Shown here piece by piece: positions 35,206 to 37,375 of a stretch of DNA of 37,375 nucleotides; the first letter of the stretch is position 1, and each line of letters begins with the position of its first letter. The stretch comes from Candidatus Brocadia sp. GTDB lineage: Bacteria; Planctomycetota; Brocadiia; Brocadiales; Brocadiaceae. The DNA lies in NCBI GenBank assembly GCA_013360945.1, contig JABWAQ010000024.1:1-37375 (forward strand). The letters run 5' to 3'. The translations under genes and the position numbers were made by a program. The notes under the pieces were generated by a model. The model did not search any database. It worked only from the letters and a program-made list of their open reading frames with translations, and was not told the origin of the DNA.

Positions 35206-36672
35206 ATGCAATTCCTTCGACATATACTCTGTTTCATTACTTCTCCTTTTTCTATATCGGACACTTCTGCATTCAAAGGCTATATCTCAAAAACGTTTGG
35301 ACAGGTTCATTGGATTATCCATAACCATCATGCATTTCTCGCGCCCTATCTTGAGCAGATGAAAGAAAGCACCAGTGATACACTCCTGGCAAATCCCCTG
35401 TTCAGACGACATCGGTACAAGAAAATGGGTAAATGGGAAATTGTCCGTGAAAGCAAGAAGGAGGCTTACCTCATCAAGATATACAACTATCCGAATCTGT
35501 TACAAAAGATAAAACAGCTTTTCAAAGACTCTCGCGGATTTCATGAATTTAACACGACCTGCCTTGCTGCAATCAGAGGTATTCCGGTAGAAGTGCCCGT
35601 TGCTTACGGAGAACGAAAACGCATTTTTACGAAAGAATCATATTTAATCATACGAGAAATTAAGGACAGTCACTCACTCAGGGAATACTTTCGAAGCGAC
35701 GCCCTTCTGGAAGAGAGAAGGGACATCTTAAGGAAATTTGGCAAACTTGCAAAAAATGTTCATGCATCGGGTGTACAACAGGACGCATTTTCACTGGATA
35801 ATTTTTTGGTATATCGTGATAAAATCGGGAGCAAAAAGATAATCGTAATCGATTTTGAAATGGTCTCGATACGAACAAACGGTCTTAAGGAAAAACGCTG
35901 TGTATGGTATCTGGCGAAGTTGAATCGTGAAAAAGGCAATTTTACCAACACCGATCGAATGCGATTCCTCCTGTCTTATGCCGGTGGCAATTTCGTTCAG
36001 TGTAAAAGACTGGCAAAACGAATCGAGGCATTAACGGTAAGGATACAAAAAAAAGATGCCAAAAAGGCTTCAAGGCTTTGCTTGCATGAAAATAGAACGT
36101 TTGGTATCTTTAAATCTGATAAATTTTTAGGATATTACAGGAAGAAATATGACTTGGAAACACTGGAGACATTGTTAAATACCTTTGGAGAAACTGACCG
36201 GGACGTCTTTCATATAAACCATTTTAGGATCTTCCGTTTCATGGATCACACCACTACGGGTTTAAATTATAGTGCCATTACACAATCATGGATACATGCA
36301 AACGCCTTATTTGCATTAAAGATTAATGTACCCATCCCTGTAGGTATCTTTAAGAGATGCTTCCCAAATGTGCGAAGAGAAGGATTTCTCGTCTCTGAGA
36401 TGCCTGATAACTGCATTCCCCTGAAACAGCGCCCGGAGCTATATACGGACAAAAATCTTCTGCTTATCCTCTTGGGGTTTGCGGAACAAGTCTCCCCCTT
36501 TGGTGTCTTCAGCAAGGATTTGAATTCTCATGATATCCTTATCCAGACGAAAGAGGATCGTCAGGTGAAATGTTATTTGGGAAATGATACCTCTTTCCGG
36601 CTCAATCGTCTTCCCGTACACAAGAACAGACAGGTCAACACCCATATTATCAAACAACTCTTACGAACATAA
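35206..36672 (+). CDS. LPS-kinase-like (WaaP/InaA-type) protein with a second degenerate kinase-like half
   Basis: 488 aa. Residues about 70-235 look like an LPS-kinase (Kdo/WaaP/InaA) domain: Lys K91 in YLIKIY, then HASGVQQD...DNFLV (about 186-202) with D193 and N199, and IDFE with D216. The usual catalytic-loop His is Gln in QQD. Residues about 340-460 repeat the outline more weakly: WIHANALFALKINVPIP, then FGVFSKDLNSHDILI with D438, but with LGND instead of IDF. The second half would be a pseudokinase-like or regulatory unit. It probably phosphorylates LPS-core heptose or Kdo, given the neighbouring WaaE-like gene. Function assigned by resemblance only. Confidence 0.65.
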   Translation: MQFLRHILCFITSPFSISDTSAFKGYISKTFGQVHWIIHNHHAFLAPYLEQMKESTSDTLLANPLFRRHRYKKMGKWEIVRESKKEAYLIKIYNYPNLLQKIKQLFKDSRGFHEFNTTCLAAIRGIPVEVPVAYGERKRIFTKESYLIIREIKDSHSLREYFRSDALLEERRDILRKFGKLAKNVHASGVQQDAFSLDNFLVYRDKIGSKKIIVIDFEMVSIRTNGLKEKRCVWYLAKLNREKGNFTNTDRMRFLLSYAGGNFVQCKRLAKRIEALTVRIQKKDAKKASRLCLHENRTFGIFKSDKFLGYYRKKYDLETLETLLNTFGETDRDVFHINHFRIFRFMDHTTTGLNYSAITQSWIHANALFALKINVPIPVGIFKRCFPNVRREGFLVSEMPDNCIPLKQRPELYTDKNLLLILLGFAEQVSPFGVFSKDLNSHDILIQTKEDRQVKCYLGNDTSFRLNRLPVHKNRQVNTHIIKQLLRT

Positions 36673-36690
36673 AATGAAAGGCACTTTTTG

Positions 36691-37206
36691 GTGAAATATA
36701 TGTACCATGTAAAATATTGGACGGTTAAGGCGCTATGTGCAACGTTTCTCTTGTTTATCCTGTACGGGACGGGAATTGGGGACACAGTGCATAAGGAAGA
36801 CAAAATAGACGCACAGGCATTGTGGACATACATGACTGTAGAAAATCCGTATCAGAACTACCCCGCATGGCCTGGCAAAGAGGGCTTTTATGAAAGTACC
36901 ATGCCGCCTGGTAATATCCTCAGGCTGTATATAAATGACGTTGCCCTGGATACGATTGTGAATAAAAAAGGAGTGTTTCCTGATGGCACACTTCTGATCA
37001 AGGAAAACTATACCGATGACAGAAAGTTATTCTTGATTACGATAATGTATAAGATGAAGGGGTTTAATCCCGCCGGGCATGATTGGTATTGGGTAAAATT
37101 CAAACCCGATGGAGAAGTGCGTCTTGAGGGTAAGGTCGATGCGTGCATCAACTGCCATGTAGGGGTGGCAAATAATGACTATGTGTTTACGGGTAGTATA
37201 AAATAA
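36691..37206 (+). CDS. Cytochrome P460-like monoheme c-type protein
   Basis: Probably exported, with an N-terminal hydrophobic segment (KALCATFLLFILYGTGIG). One c-heme motif, CINCH, lies about 20 residues from the C-terminus. The GHDWYWVKFKPDGEV stretch, the late CxxCH and the following NNDYVF fit the cytochrome P460 family, whose known members oxidise hydroxylamine or NO-type compounds. I cannot confirm the P460 Lys-heme cross-link residue. The start is taken at GTG 36691, with AAAGG 9 nt upstream; TTG 36688 and ATG 36700 are alternatives. Maturation would need CcsA/ResB as encoded elsewhere in the window. Confidence 0.75.
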   Translation: MKYMYHVKYWTVKALCATFLLFILYGTGIGDTVHKEDKIDAQALWTYMTVENPYQNYPAWPGKEGFYESTMPPGNILRLYINDVALDTIVNKKGVFPDGTLLIKENYTDDRKLFLITIMYKMKGFNPAGHDWYWVKFKPDGEVRLEGKVDACINCHVGVANNDYVFTGSIK

Positions 37207-37234
37207 TGCATCTTTTGTTTTTGTTGGTTTCGCT

Positions 37235-37258
37235 GGTTCAATCGTCCCCGATTGAACC
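37235..37258. repeat. Perfect 10-bp hairpin after the P460-like gene
   Basis: ggttcaatcg (37235-37244), loop tccc, cgattgaacc (37249-37258). A further 5 bp (gtttc/gaaac) pair beyond a 3-nt bulge. There is no T-run downstream. It could help end transcription or be a dispersed repeat. Confidence 0.6.
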
Positions 37259-37342
37259 GAAACGTTCGGCATTTAACCCGACTTTCGCAATTCGAGGGGT
37301 ATGCAACCCGCTGAGCCAGGAAAATCAAGGGGTCATGTAAAA

Positions 37343-37365
37343 AGGTCGGCACTACAGACCGACCT
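37343..37365. repeat. Short inverted repeat at the right edge
   Basis: aggtcgg (37343-37349) and ccgacct (37359-37365) flank a 9-nt spacer. The region 37207-37375 has no gene I can support. Confidence 0.4.
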
Positions 37366-37375
37366 GTCCGGATGC

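Overview
The window is about 37 kb of bacterial chromosome with mixed housekeeping and envelope genes on both strands. The DNA is moderately AT-rich, several genes use GTG or TTG starts, and both tRNAs lack an encoded CCA. A Minf_1886-type protein (a PVC-superphylum family), a System II cytochrome c assembly operon (PPIase, CcsA, ResB), a P460-like monoheme cytochrome and LPS-core genes occur together. I infer an anammox planctomycete of the Candidatus Brocadia/Kuenenia kind. This is inference from gene content; no marker gene such as hydrazine synthase or 16S rRNA is present.

Layout. 1-378: a gene-free patch of hairpin repeats and C/G homopolymers. 379-2046: a GspE/PilB secretion or pilus ATPase, then a small unknown protein. 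2723-7017: pepA and uvrA, joined by a TAATG stop/start overlap. 7135-9185: nifU and nifS, overlapping by 4 nt, behind a consensus promoter. Convergent to these at 9377-10930 is a DegP/HtrA protease. 11131-14465: an unusual pair, a PLD-like protein with a damaged HKD motif and two tandem OB-like repeats, followed by an exported protein with about 16 TPRs. Convergent tilS follows.

16104-17280 encodes an exported DUF192 protein and an FGE/SUMF1-fold protein. They abut tail-to-tail with the leftward operon ricT-metG-Minf_1886 (20129-17281). A secreted coiled-coil protein (20373-20912) faces the leftward cytochrome c maturation operon PPIase-ccsA-resB (23859-20948). Further right on the minus strand are a small RHH-like protein, tRNA-Leu(UAA), tRNA-Cys(GCA) and a membrane-anchored coiled-coil protein. 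From 25841 all genes run rightward: dnaE, a double NDK-like protein with a glyoxalase II-like MBL hydrolase, gyrA, then a GT2/LPS-kinase/P460 cluster up to 37206. The right end carries more inverted repeats.

How the genes fit together: NifU/NifS build Fe-S clusters, which RicT-type proteins are known to need. CcsA/ResB attach heme to exported CxxCH proteins such as the P460-like cytochrome. The GT2 and kinase-like proteins probably modify LPS core. No CRISPR array, prophage, transposase or clear defence island was found. The oddest items are recombined or degenerate duplicated enzymes: PLD with OB repeats, NDK-NDK, and kinase-pseudokinase. The mobile-looking component is a set of short dispersed intergenic inverted repeats.
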